NCBI GenBank assembly: GCA_934463175.1
Contig: CAKSIW010000075.1
Coordinates: 1 to 11,770, forward strand
Reading direction: 5' to 3'
From: an uncultured Clostridia bacterium
GTDB taxonomy: Bacteria > Bacillota > Clostridia > Monoglobales > Monoglobaceae
Length of the DNA: 11,770 nt
Part shown: positions 1 to 6,955 of the stretch, one piece after another
Numbering within the stretch: position 1 is the stretch's first letter
Layout: each line of letters opens with the position of its first letter
Notes under the pieces: generated by a model
Databases searched by the model: none
Seen by the model: only the letters and a program-made list of their open reading frames with translations
What the model was told of the DNA's origin: nothing
Program-made: the position numbers and the translations under genes

Positions 1-1109
1 AACGCATGAACAGAATTTATGATGTGAACACTGACAGCATGTACATAGAATGCGGAACGGGTGCTGTGTATAAGCATATTGAATGGGCGGCAAACGAAAA
101 GGGGTATGCAACAATGCACTACCCAAGCTCGCTCACATGCTCCACGGTAGGCGGATTTCTGGCTCACAGGGGAATCGGCGTATCTTCAACAAAGTACGGG
201 AAGATTGATGACATGGTTCTCGGCATGGAGGTTGTTCTTCCGAACGGCGATATAATCAACACTTCACCAGCACCGAAGCACGCGGCGGGACCTGACCTTA
301 ACCAGATATTTATCGGGTCGGAGGGCACTCTCGGAATCATGACAAAGGCACAGATGAGAATATACGAACAGCCCGAATCAAGGCAGTTCAGAGGATTTTT
401 GTTTCATAATATGACAGATGCGTTTAAGGCAGGAAAGGAGCTTCTTCAGAAATTCAAGCCGTCCGTTATGCGCTTGTATGACGAGGCTGAGACTTCAACG
501 CTCATCAAGAAGATTGTGGGTGTTGAGAAAAAGGGCGCATTTATGAATATTGCAATTGAGGGTGTGAAAGAAATCGTTGATGTGGAACACAAAATTATGA
601 TGGAAACCTTTGCGCGTTACGGAGCAGAGGATTTGGGTTCTGAATACGGTGAAAAATGGTGGAAAGAAAAGATAACGTTTTTCTATCCCGGAAACATGAT
701 GGATCTTCCTCAGCTTTTCGGAACAATGGATACAATCGCGCCGTATGACAAGATTGAAAAAATCTATTGGGAAATGAAAAAGGCGGTTGAAACCAATTTC
801 CCCATGGCAAGGTTCATTGCTCATTTTTCGCATTGGTATGAATGGGGCTGCATGATTTATGACAGGTTTATTGTAGATGATGTACCGCAGGATCCGCACG
901 AGGCACTGAGACTTCACAATGCAATATGGAATTGCGGAGTGAGAACTGCTCTCGCAAACGGCGGCGTTGTGAATGATCACCACGGTGTCGGAATCAAGCT
1001 CGGCAGACTGATGAAAGAACAATACGGACCTGCCATGCAGGTGTTTGAAGGTCTCAAAAAAACGCTTGACCCGAACGGAATCATGAATCCGTATAAGCTT
1101 GGACTGTAA
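1..1109 (+). CDS. FAD-linked oxidase/dehydrogenase, GlcD/AGPS-like (5' partial)
   Basis: This flavoprotein dehydrogenase of the FAD-linked oxidase family (the GlcD, D-lactate dehydrogenase and alkyl-DHAP synthase group) probably oxidises a 2-hydroxy acid or a related alcohol. The frame is open to the left edge, so the methionine at position 6 is internal. About 370 residues are visible against roughly 460-480 in the family, and the N-terminal part of the FAD-binding domain is missing. Visible signatures are a TVGGFLAHRGIG loop followed by YGKIDD and VVLPNGDII, then GSEGTLGIMT, which is the end of the FAD-binding domain. The C-terminal cap/substrate domain follows, with NDHHGVG near residue 325 (the His-His motif typical of AGPS-like members) and the usual DPNGIMNPYKLG ending. 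It is followed after 13 bases by a GlcF-like Fe-S protein, the usual partner. The substrate cannot be told from sequence; the family is secure. Confidence 0.9.
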   Translation, partial: RMNRIYDVNTDSMYIECGTGAVYKHIEWAANEKGYATMHYPSSLTCSTVGGFLAHRGIGVSSTKYGKIDDMVLGMEVVLPNGDIINTSPAPKHAAGPDLNQIFIGSEGTLGIMTKAQMRIYEQPESRQFRGFLFHNMTDAFKAGKELLQKFKPSVMRLYDEAETSTLIKKIVGVEKKGAFMNIAIEGVKEIVDVEHKIMMETFARYGAEDLGSEYGEKWWKEKITFFYPGNMMDLPQLFGTMDTIAPYDKIEKIYWEMKKAVETNFPMARFIAHFSHWYEWGCMIYDRFIVDDVPQDPHEALRLHNAIWNCGVRTALANGGVVNDHHGVGIKLGRLMKEQYGPAMQVFEGLKKTLDPNGIMNPYKLGL

Positions 1110-1114
1110 GGAGG
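1108..1114 (+). promoter_or_regulatory. Ribosome binding site fixing the Fe-S protein start
   Basis: AAGGAGG begins inside the stop codon of the FAD oxidase and sits 8 bases before the ATG at 1123. This selects 1123 over the earlier in-frame start at 1099, which would overlap the upstream gene and has no such site. Confidence 0.8.
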
Positions 1115-1122
1115 TTTATAAT

Positions 1123-2211
1123 ATGCTTATTTCGCAAAAAAGTAAAGAAATCATCGACAGCTGCCGCTTTTGCTGGATGTGCAGACATATTTGCCCGATA
1201 GGAAATGTAACGGGACAGGAGAGAAACACAGCCCGTGCAAGAATGCTGGCACTTTCCCTTGTTGAAAGAGATGCGGAACCACTTGAGGGAGTCGCAGACA
1301 ATATGTATGAATGTGCGCTCTGCGGTGCATGTACAAAAGAATGTGTAACCGGCTGGGATCCCGTAAAGGTTGTAAAGGAGGTGAGACGCGAGCTTGCAAT
1401 GAACGGTAAAATGCCGGATTATATCATGAAGCTGATCGAAAATATTCAGACTGCGGGGAATGTGTATGGAATAAAAGAGATTGACCCGGAGCTGAAAAAG
1501 GAGATTGGCTCTTTATCAAAGTCTGCCGATACGCTTTTGTTTCTCGGAAGAGACGCAGTCTGCAAAAGTCCAAGATCTGCAATCGGTGCAATACGGCTTT
1601 TGAAGAAAGCGGGAATAAGCTTTACGGTGCTTGAAAATGAGCCTGACAGCGGCTATGCCTTGGAAACTCTGATAGGAGAGACGGCAGAGTCAAAGTCGCT
1701 TATGGAAAAATGCGCCAAGGAACTCAGCTTTAAAACTGTTGTATGCTATGACCCGTCCGACGCAAAGGTTTTTATGCGTGAATATAAGGAATGGGGCATA
1801 GAGCTTAAAGCAGAAATCGTCACATTCACTGCGTATCTTGCAGGGCTCATCAAAAACGGAAGCATTAAAGTGAAAAAATCCGGAAAAACATACACTGTTC
1901 AGGATTCGGCTCTTCTCGCAAGAGATCTTGATGAAGTCAATCCGATCAGGGATATTATCGAGGCGTGCGGAGAAAATAGGGAAATGCTGATGTTCGGAAG
2001 GGATACAATGCTTGCAGGCAATCTTATTATGAACGAATATATGCCGCAGATTATGAAAGATGTGGCGGAGGCGCGCTGGGTGAATGCAAGGAATATGAAT
2101 GCTGAGACTGTTGTAACGGAATGCCCGGCGGAATATGAAATGCTGCTTATGACCAAGCCGTGTGATATTGAACTGAAAACTGTTGAGGAGGTTGTGGCGG
2201 AATGCTTGTAA
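1123..2211 (+). CDS. GlcF/HdrD-like (Fe-S)-binding protein with degenerate CCG domains
   Basis: This is a 362-residue ferredoxin-type electron carrier that probably takes electrons from the FAD dehydrogenase encoded just upstream. The N-terminal module has two [4Fe-4S] motifs: C14-x2-C17-x2-C20-x3-C24-P and C64-x2-C67-x2-C70-x3-C74 (YECALCGACTKEC). The rest aligns by eye with two CCG domains as in GlcF and HdrB/D, but the cluster cysteines are mostly gone. The usual CCG is ENEPDSG (171-177), the CPxC-like site is YDPSDA (209-214), the HDPCYLGR-like site is QDSALLAR (260-267), the second CCG region is FGRDTMLAG (291-299), and only C334 of a CPxC survives in TECPAE. The N-terminal clusters should be intact while a non-cubane CCG cluster is unlikely. 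The start is set by AAGGAGG at 1108-1114. No membrane segment is visible. It overlaps the aldolase gene by 10 bases. Confidence 0.88.
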   Translation: MLISQKSKEIIDSCRFCWMCRHICPIGNVTGQERNTARARMLALSLVERDAEPLEGVADNMYECALCGACTKECVTGWDPVKVVKEVRRELAMNGKMPDYIMKLIENIQTAGNVYGIKEIDPELKKEIGSLSKSADTLLFLGRDAVCKSPRSAIGAIRLLKKAGISFTVLENEPDSGYALETLIGETAESKSLMEKCAKELSFKTVVCYDPSDAKVFMREYKEWGIELKAEIVTFTAYLAGLIKNGSIKVKKSGKTYTVQDSALLARDLDEVNPIRDIIEACGENREMLMFGRDTMLAGNLIMNEYMPQIMKDVAEARWVNARNMNAETVVTECPAEYEMLLMTKPCDIELKTVEEVVAECL

Positions 2212-3029
2212 ATCTTAAAGAGGTTCTTGATATGGCGGAGAGCGGAGGATACGCTGTGCCGGCATTTAATGTGTATAACATGGAAACGGTTATGGGGATT
2301 GTAAGAGCGGCTGAGGAGGCGAAATCGCCTGTAATTATCCAAAGCTATTCAAGGCTTTTCACAAATGAAGAGGGATATTTCGTATCTCCGATAGTTGTGG
2401 CTGCCGCAAAGCAGGCAAGCGTTCCGGTGTGCTTTCATCTCGACCACGGTGCCGGAGTGTCTGAGGTTGTTAAGGCACTGAGATACGGAGCAAGCGGAAT
2501 TATGATAGATAATTCTGAGCTTGAATTTGAACAGAATGTCTCAGAGACCGCAAGCGTTGTTAAAATGTGTGCGGCGGTCGGTGTTCCTGTTGAGGGTGAA
2601 CTTGGACATATAGGAAGTGTAAACGACGCGGCAATGCAGGAATTCACGAAGGCTGATGAGGCGGCAGAGTTTGTATCGAGAACGGGTGTTGCAGCCCTTG
2701 CGGTGTTGGTCGGAACGGCTCACGGCAGATACAAAAAAGCACCGGAGCTTGATATACAAAGAATCAGGGATATTCACGCCGCAGCAAATGCGCACCTTGT
2801 TCTGCACGGAGGCAGCGGCGTCCCCGATGATCAGCTTATAAATGCAGTGAAAGCAGGGATTCGGAAAATTAATTTCGGCACAGACGTATGCTATTCATTC
2901 CTTGATAAAGTGTTTGAGACTTCAAGAGATTTGGTGGCGATAGATTTATTTATGAAGGACGCGATAGAAAGCGTAAAGGAATTTGCGCTGACTAAAATAG
3001 AACTTCTTGGTTCGGGGAACAGAGTATGA
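2202..3029 (+). CDS. Class II (zinc) ketose-bisphosphate-type aldolase, IolJ/GatY/KbaY/FbaA family
   Basis: This 275-residue class II aldolase would cleave a phosphorylated keto sugar or sugar acid to DHAP plus an aldehyde. The landmarks are all present: PAFNVYN (20-26), HLDHG (79-83) with catalytic Asp81 and zinc ligand His82, EGELG (131-135), GTAHG with zinc ligand His174, LHGGSG with zinc ligand His202 (201-206), and KINFGTD (222-228) for phosphate binding. The length is normal for the GatY/KbaY/IolJ subfamily and short for E. coli FbaA. The ATG at 2202 is supported by GAGGAGG at 2185-2191, inside the end of the Fe-S gene. The 3' end overlaps the PfkB kinase by ATGA. With an IolB-like isomerase and a PfkB kinase immediately downstream, 6-phospho-5-dehydro-2-deoxygluconate aldolase (IolJ role) is the most economical inference. 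Tagatose- or fructose-bisphosphate aldolase activity cannot be excluded. Confidence 0.9.
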   Translation: MLVNLKEVLDMAESGGYAVPAFNVYNMETVMGIVRAAEEAKSPVIIQSYSRLFTNEEGYFVSPIVVAAAKQASVPVCFHLDHGAGVSEVVKALRYGASGIMIDNSELEFEQNVSETASVVKMCAAVGVPVEGELGHIGSVNDAAMQEFTKADEAAEFVSRTGVAALAVLVGTAHGRYKKAPELDIQRIRDIHAAANAHLVLHGGSGVPDDQLINAVKAGIRKINFGTDVCYSFLDKVFETSRDLVAIDLFMKDAIESVKEFALTKIELLGSGNRV

Positions 3030-3931
3030 TTATCGGAATCGGAGCAAATGTTTATGACACATTAATAACCGTTGCGGATATGCCGCACGAGGATACAAAG
3101 CTGCGTGCCGACTCTATTAAGATAAGCGGCGGCGGTCCGTGCGCAACGGGGCTTTGCACTGCTGCAAAACTTGGGGCAAAGACTGTGTATCTGGGCAATC
3201 TGAGCAGGGATTCAATCGGGGATTTCCTGCTCGGCGATATGAAAAGCTACGGGGTTGACATCTCGCTTGTAAACCGAACCGACGGTATGGCGTTCACTGC
3301 TTATATACTGCTCGGCAAAAACAATGCATCGCGCACGTGTGTATTTAATAAAGGAACACTGCCGCCGCTTGAGCTTTCGGAAGAACAAAAGGCGGCTGTC
3401 GGCAAAGCGGATATTCTGCTCGTTGACGGAAACGACATTGACGCGGCGGTTGAAGCGGCAAAGCTGGCAAAAGAAAAAAATACCAAGGTTTTGTATGATG
3501 CCGGAGGGCTTTACAGCGGAATAGAAGTGCTGCTTTCAAAAACTGATATTCTGATTCCGTCGGCGGAATTTGCACTTGAGCATACGAAGGCGGATAACTT
3601 AGAAAATGCTGCAAGGCTTCTCGGTGAAAAATACTCACCGGAGGTTGTTGTAATCACGGATGGCAAGCGCGGCGGATTGATGTATGACGGAAAGGAAATG
3701 TGGAGCTATCCTGCATTTGCGGTTGACGCTGTTGATTCAAACGGTTCGGGAGACGTTTTTCACGGAGCGTTTGCATTTGCGGCAGAAATGGGGTATAATT
3801 ATAAAAAATGCTGCATATTTTCAAGCGCTGTGTCGGCGATTAAGTGTATGAGTGTGGGTGCACGCGAAAGTGTTCCCGAGCTTGATGATGTGAAACGATT
3901 TTTAAAGGAGCGTGGATATGATGAACTATAA
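3026..3931 (+). CDS. PfkB-family carbohydrate kinase (IolC-like role inferred)
   Basis: This 301-residue ribokinase/PfkB-fold kinase transfers phosphate from ATP to a sugar or sugar-acid hydroxyl. The N-terminal substrate-binding glycine segment is SGGGPCATGL (34-43), followed by LGAKTVYLGN (49-58) and DSIGDFL (62-68). PfkB signature 2 is DSNGSGD (237-243), a variant of DTxGAGD, with Asp243 as catalytic base and the anion hole just before it. TDGKRGG (211-217) is the usual nucleotide-site segment. It is translationally coupled to the aldolase through an ATGA overlap at 3026-3029 and has only a weak ribosome binding site of its own. Sitting between a class II aldolase and an IolB-like isomerase, it is a candidate 5-dehydro-2-deoxygluconokinase. 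Family membership is certain, but the substrate is an inference from context. Confidence 0.9.
   Translation: MIIGIGANVYDTLITVADMPHEDTKLRADSIKISGGGPCATGLCTAAKLGAKTVYLGNLSRDSIGDFLLGDMKSYGVDISLVNRTDGMAFTAYILLGKNNASRTCVFNKGTLPPLELSEEQKAAVGKADILLVDGNDIDAAVEAAKLAKEKNTKVLYDAGGLYSGIEVLLSKTDILIPSAEFALEHTKADNLENAARLLGEKYSPEVVVITDGKRGGLMYDGKEMWSYPAFAVDAVDSNGSGDVFHGAFAFAAEMGYNYKKCCIFSSAVSAIKCMSVGARESVPELDDVKRFLKERGYDEL
3904..3910 (+). promoter_or_regulatory. Ribosome binding site deciding the IolB-like start
   Basis: AAAGGAG lies at the end of the PfkB gene. It is only 1 base from a possible GTG start at 3912 but 7 bases from ATG 3918 and 10 from ATG 3921. I therefore use 3918, although 3921 is nearly as good. 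Confidence 0.65.
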
Positions 3932-4709
3932 AAGAAACTGGAACAATAAATTCGGAAAATCGGAAATATATAAAAGAGATAACAGTGCATGTAAAAAGGT
4001 TGAAATAGATATGCTTCGGCTTGCCGACGGCGGCGAAAAATCATACCGTGAGAAGGATAAGGAATATGCACTTGTGATTCTTGGCGGAAAGTGTGATGTA
4101 TATGGCGAAGGCTTCAGTTTTGAAAATGCAGGCAGAAGAAAAGATGTGTTTGACGGCGCGGCAACATGCATTTATGTGCCTGCTAACACACCGTATACGA
4201 TAAAGGCAAGGGGAGAGGTCAGAATTTGCGTATCCAAATCACCCTGCTGCGAAACATTTGAGCCTGTGCTTATTAACCCTGAGAATGTTGCGGTTAAAAA
4301 TCTTGGCAAACCCGGCTGGGAAAGAGAAGCTCATTTTATTCTTGATGAAAGAGTTAAATCGAAAATGCTTTACATAGGCGAGGCGTTTGTAAAAGGCGGA
4401 CAGTGGGCAAGCTATCCTCCGCATAAGCACGATGATGATAATATGCCGACCGAGGCGGAGACTGAGGAAATATACTACTACGAATTTAAAAAACCGCAGG
4501 GCTTCGGGATTCAGCGTGTTTATACAATGGAAGGGGATATAGACGAAATATATACCGTTAAAACAGGGGATTTTGTGGAAATTCCGCGCGGATACCACCC
4601 GTTTCATGCGGCACCGGGGTATGACAACTACTATCTGTGGATTATGGCAGGAGAAGACAGAGGCTTTTATATGACAACAGATGAAGAGCATGACTGGCTG
4701 AACAAATAG
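3918..4709 (+). CDS. iolB: 5-deoxy-glucuronate isomerase-like protein (IolB family)
   Basis: This 263-residue bicupin of the KduI/IolB family has the length typical of IolB, which converts 5-deoxyglucuronate to 2-deoxy-5-keto-gluconate in myo-inositol catabolism. The C-terminal cupin carries the family pattern: GGQWASYPPHKHDDD (160-174) with probable metal ligands His169 and His171, EEIYYYEF (183-190) with Glu184, QGFGIQRVYT (194-203), and RGYHPFHAAPGYDNYYLW (224-241) with His227. An AGEDR segment follows where IolB has AGPxR. The N-terminal cupin is weaker but complete. The start overlaps the PfkB gene by 14 bases. Its position directly after a PfkB kinase and class II aldolase gives three consecutive steps of inositol breakdown. 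IolG, IolE and IolD are not in view, so a related uronate or deoxy-sugar isomerase acting on another substrate is possible. Confidence 0.85.
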   Translation: MMNYKRNWNNKFGKSEIYKRDNSACKKVEIDMLRLADGGEKSYREKDKEYALVILGGKCDVYGEGFSFENAGRRKDVFDGAATCIYVPANTPYTIKARGEVRICVSKSPCCETFEPVLINPENVAVKNLGKPGWEREAHFILDERVKSKMLYIGEAFVKGGQWASYPPHKHDDDNMPTEAETEEIYYYEFKKPQGFGIQRVYTMEGDIDEIYTVKTGDFVEIPRGYHPFHAAPGYDNYYLWIMAGEDRGFYMTTDEEHDWLNK

Positions 4710-4745
4710 AAAGGCAATACGGAATATAACGTTTAGGAGATATAT

Positions 4746-5393
4746 ATGCTGAACAAATTAAAAAGACTTAACCCCAATATAAGGTTTTTTGATATTCATT
4801 CCGTCGAATTTAAAAAATACGGACGTGTCATTGACACTGACACACATGAAATTGTTGCTGCATGTGACAAAATCAGCCGTCCGACGACAGGAACGGAATA
4901 TGTGATGTCGTTGCCGGAACTTGAGACCCTTTCGGTCTGCAAAAATTTAAAGGAGTCCGTTTTTGGAGGATTAAGTGCACAAGTCGGCTTGTGCCACGGA
5001 TATAACAGCTTCTTAAACGGATTGGAATATCATAAAAGCTCTGAAATAAACATTGCCGCAACACCGCTTGTGCTTCTTCTCGGACTCGAATATGAAATGA
5101 ACGGAAATGAGTATTCATCAAGCGCAATAAAAGCATTTTATCTTGAAAGAGGCGATGCTGTTGAGGTTTTCTCAACAAGTATGCATTTTTGCCCGTGTCA
5201 GGTCGAAAATGATGGGCTTTCATGTGCGGTAATTCTTCCGGAAGGCACAAACGGAACGCTTGATAAGGAATATTGCGACAGACTGCTTTTCAGAAAAAAC
5301 AAATGGCTGATATGTCATGAAGATAACCGTGCACTGATCGAAAAGGGAGTGTATCCGGGTATACACGGTGAGAATTATAAGGTGGAGTATTAA
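4746..5393 (+). CDS. DUF4867-type protein, function unknown
   Basis: This 215-residue soluble protein has no signal peptide or membrane segment. I match it from memory to the DUF4867 family, small Firmicutes proteins next to sugar-use genes; this needs a profile search. Its composition suggests a beta-rich cupin-like fold: SAIKAFYLERGDAVEVFSTS (about residues 121-140) has the cupin pattern of an acidic site followed by a beta strand, then MHFCPCQV with one His and two Cys that could bind metal, and later CAVILPEGTN. AGGAGA at 4735-4740 with 5-base spacing supports ATG 4746. It lies 36 bases after iolB and 13 before the FGGY kinase, so it is in the same operon. A sugar mutarotase or isomerase-like accessory role is plausible but not shown. 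Confidence 0.75.
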   Translation: MLNKLKRLNPNIRFFDIHSVEFKKYGRVIDTDTHEIVAACDKISRPTTGTEYVMSLPELETLSVCKNLKESVFGGLSAQVGLCHGYNSFLNGLEYHKSSEINIAATPLVLLLGLEYEMNGNEYSSSAIKAFYLERGDAVEVFSTSMHFCPCQVENDGLSCAVILPEGTNGTLDKEYCDRLLFRKNKWLICHEDNRALIEKGVYPGIHGENYKVEY

Positions 5394-5406
5394 GGGTGAG
5401 ACTGTT

Positions 5407-6876
5407 ATGGAATATTTACTGGGTATAGATTTTGGAGGCGGAGCCTCGAAGGCGACTCTGCTTGACCTGAAAGGAAAAGTGTGCGCGTCAAGCACATGTG
5501 AATATAAAACATATTATCCCAAACCGGGGTATGCCGAACAAAATCCGCAGGACTGGGTGGACGCGGCAGTCAGGAACATAGAAGGCGTGCTGGAGAAAAG
5601 CGGCATAAGTGCAAAAGACATTTGTGCTGTTGCGCTTGATGCGGCGACACATACGGCAGTGATAACCGATGAGGACTTTAATGTTATCAGACCTGCAATT
5701 TACTGGACGGATACAAGGAGCGCGGAAGAGGTCTGTTATCTTAAAGAAAACTATCGCGGCATAATAGAGAAAAGTGTTATGCACACACCGGATACGATAT
5801 GGTCGCTGCCCGAGCTTATGTGGATAAAAAACAATGAACCTGAGAACTGGCAAAGGACAAAAAGAGTTATGTTTGCCAAAGACTATGTCAGACATTGCCT
5901 GACGGGCGACTATGTAACAGATTACATAGAGGCGGAAGGCTCAATGCTGTTTGATGCGGGAAAAATGGAATGGAGCAGGGAGCTTTGCGGTATTCTTGGC
6001 TTGAGGACAAGCGTAATGCCTCAAATTGTCAAACCGACAGACCGTGCAGGCAGAGTGACGGCACAGGCGGCAAAATTCAGCGGTCTGGCGGAGGGAACTC
6101 CCGTGATCTGCGGAACGACGGACACGGCTATGGAGGTGTTTGCCGCAGGGGCAGTGAGCCAAGGTCAGATGACGCTGAAGCTTGCCACAGCAGGCAGAAT
6201 ATGCGTTGTGACGGATAAACCGTATCCGGATAAAAACCTGATAAACTATTCACATATTGCGGACGGACTTTTTTATCCCGGCACTGCAACAAAATCATGT
6301 GCGGCTTCATACCGATGGTTCAGAGACACATTCGGAGGCGATTATGCAGAGCTTGACCGTGCAGCGGAGGCAGTCCCGATAGGCTCGGACGGGCTTGTAT
6401 TTCACCCGTATTTGAACGGCGAACTCACCCCATACGGAAATCCGGGCTTGTGTGCCGATTTTACGGGAGTGCGTGCAATGCACACAAAAGCACATTTTGC
6501 CCGCGCAGTGCTTGAAGGCGTGGCAATGTCTATGCTTGACTGTATGAAAACGCTTGAAAATATGAATATAAATCATTTAAACCGTGCGGCAATCATTGGC
6601 GGCGGAGGAAAAAGCCCTCTTTGGCGGCAGATGATAGCAGACGCCCTCAACATTGCGCTTGATGAGATGCGGTATGCTGATTCATCATTCGGTTCTGCCA
6701 TGCTGGCAGGGGTTGCGTGCGGAGTGTTCAAAGATTTCCGTGACGCAGTCGGAACATGCAACGAGGTTGTTTCGGAGACGCTGCCTTCCTCTGAAAATAA
6801 CGAAAAATACAGCCGTGTTTTTGAAAAATACAAGGCTGTTCAAAAGGCTCTGGAGAACATATATAACAATTATTGA
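5407..6876 (+). CDS. FGGY-family carbohydrate kinase, xylulokinase-like
   Basis: This 489-residue kinase of the FGGY family (xylulo-, glucono-, glycero- and related kinases) phosphorylates a sugar, polyol or sugar acid. The ATP phosphate-binding motif at the N-terminus is GIDFGGGASKATLLD (6-20), with Gly where many family members have Thr/Ser. AIYWTDTRS (97-105) is the substrate-loop signature, Asp239 in CGTTDTAM is the expected catalytic base, and GGGGKSPLWRQMIADAL (398-414) is FGGY signature 2. Length is typical of XylB. I chose ATG 5407, preceded by AAGGGTGAG, over the start at 5368, which would overlap DUF4867. It is the second kinase in the operon and is followed at once by an intrinsic terminator. 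D-xylulose is the default family guess, but nothing in the operon (no isomerase or epimerase of pentoses) confirms it. Confidence 0.9.
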   Translation: MEYLLGIDFGGGASKATLLDLKGKVCASSTCEYKTYYPKPGYAEQNPQDWVDAAVRNIEGVLEKSGISAKDICAVALDAATHTAVITDEDFNVIRPAIYWTDTRSAEEVCYLKENYRGIIEKSVMHTPDTIWSLPELMWIKNNEPENWQRTKRVMFAKDYVRHCLTGDYVTDYIEAEGSMLFDAGKMEWSRELCGILGLRTSVMPQIVKPTDRAGRVTAQAAKFSGLAEGTPVICGTTDTAMEVFAAGAVSQGQMTLKLATAGRICVVTDKPYPDKNLINYSHIADGLFYPGTATKSCAASYRWFRDTFGGDYAELDRAAEAVPIGSDGLVFHPYLNGELTPYGNPGLCADFTGVRAMHTKAHFARAVLEGVAMSMLDCMKTLENMNINHLNRAAIIGGGGKSPLWRQMIADALNIALDEMRYADSSFGSAMLAGVACGVFKDFRDAVGTCNEVVSETLPSSENNEKYSRVFEKYKAVQKALENIYNNY

Positions 6877-6882
6877 CTATTT

Positions 6883-6936
6883 GGCTGAATTAAGATTATC
6901 CGCACAGAATGCGTAAAATTTTATTCAGCCTTTTTT
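6883..6936 (+). terminator. Rho-independent terminator between FGGY kinase and etf fusion
   Basis: GGCTGAAT (6883-6890) pairs with ATTCAGCC (6923-6930) and is followed by six T (6931-6936). Inside, AAGATT can pair with AATTTT, and CGCA/TGCG closes a small CAGAA loop, giving one long interrupted stem. The hairpin begins 6 bases after the FGGY stop. The T-tract directly touches the ribosome binding site of the next gene (GAAAGGA, 6937-6943), leaving no ordinary promoter space after it. Confidence 0.75.
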
Positions 6937-6955
6937 GAAAGGAACGGTTTGTCCG

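Noticed and set aside
3912..3917. GTG start for the IolB-like gene
   Set aside because: It is one base after AAAGGAG, too close for initiation; ATG 3918 has normal spacing.
5368..5406. Earlier ATG for the FGGY kinase
   Set aside because: It would overlap the DUF4867 gene and put 13 extra residues before GIDFGGG, which normally lies within the first ten residues.
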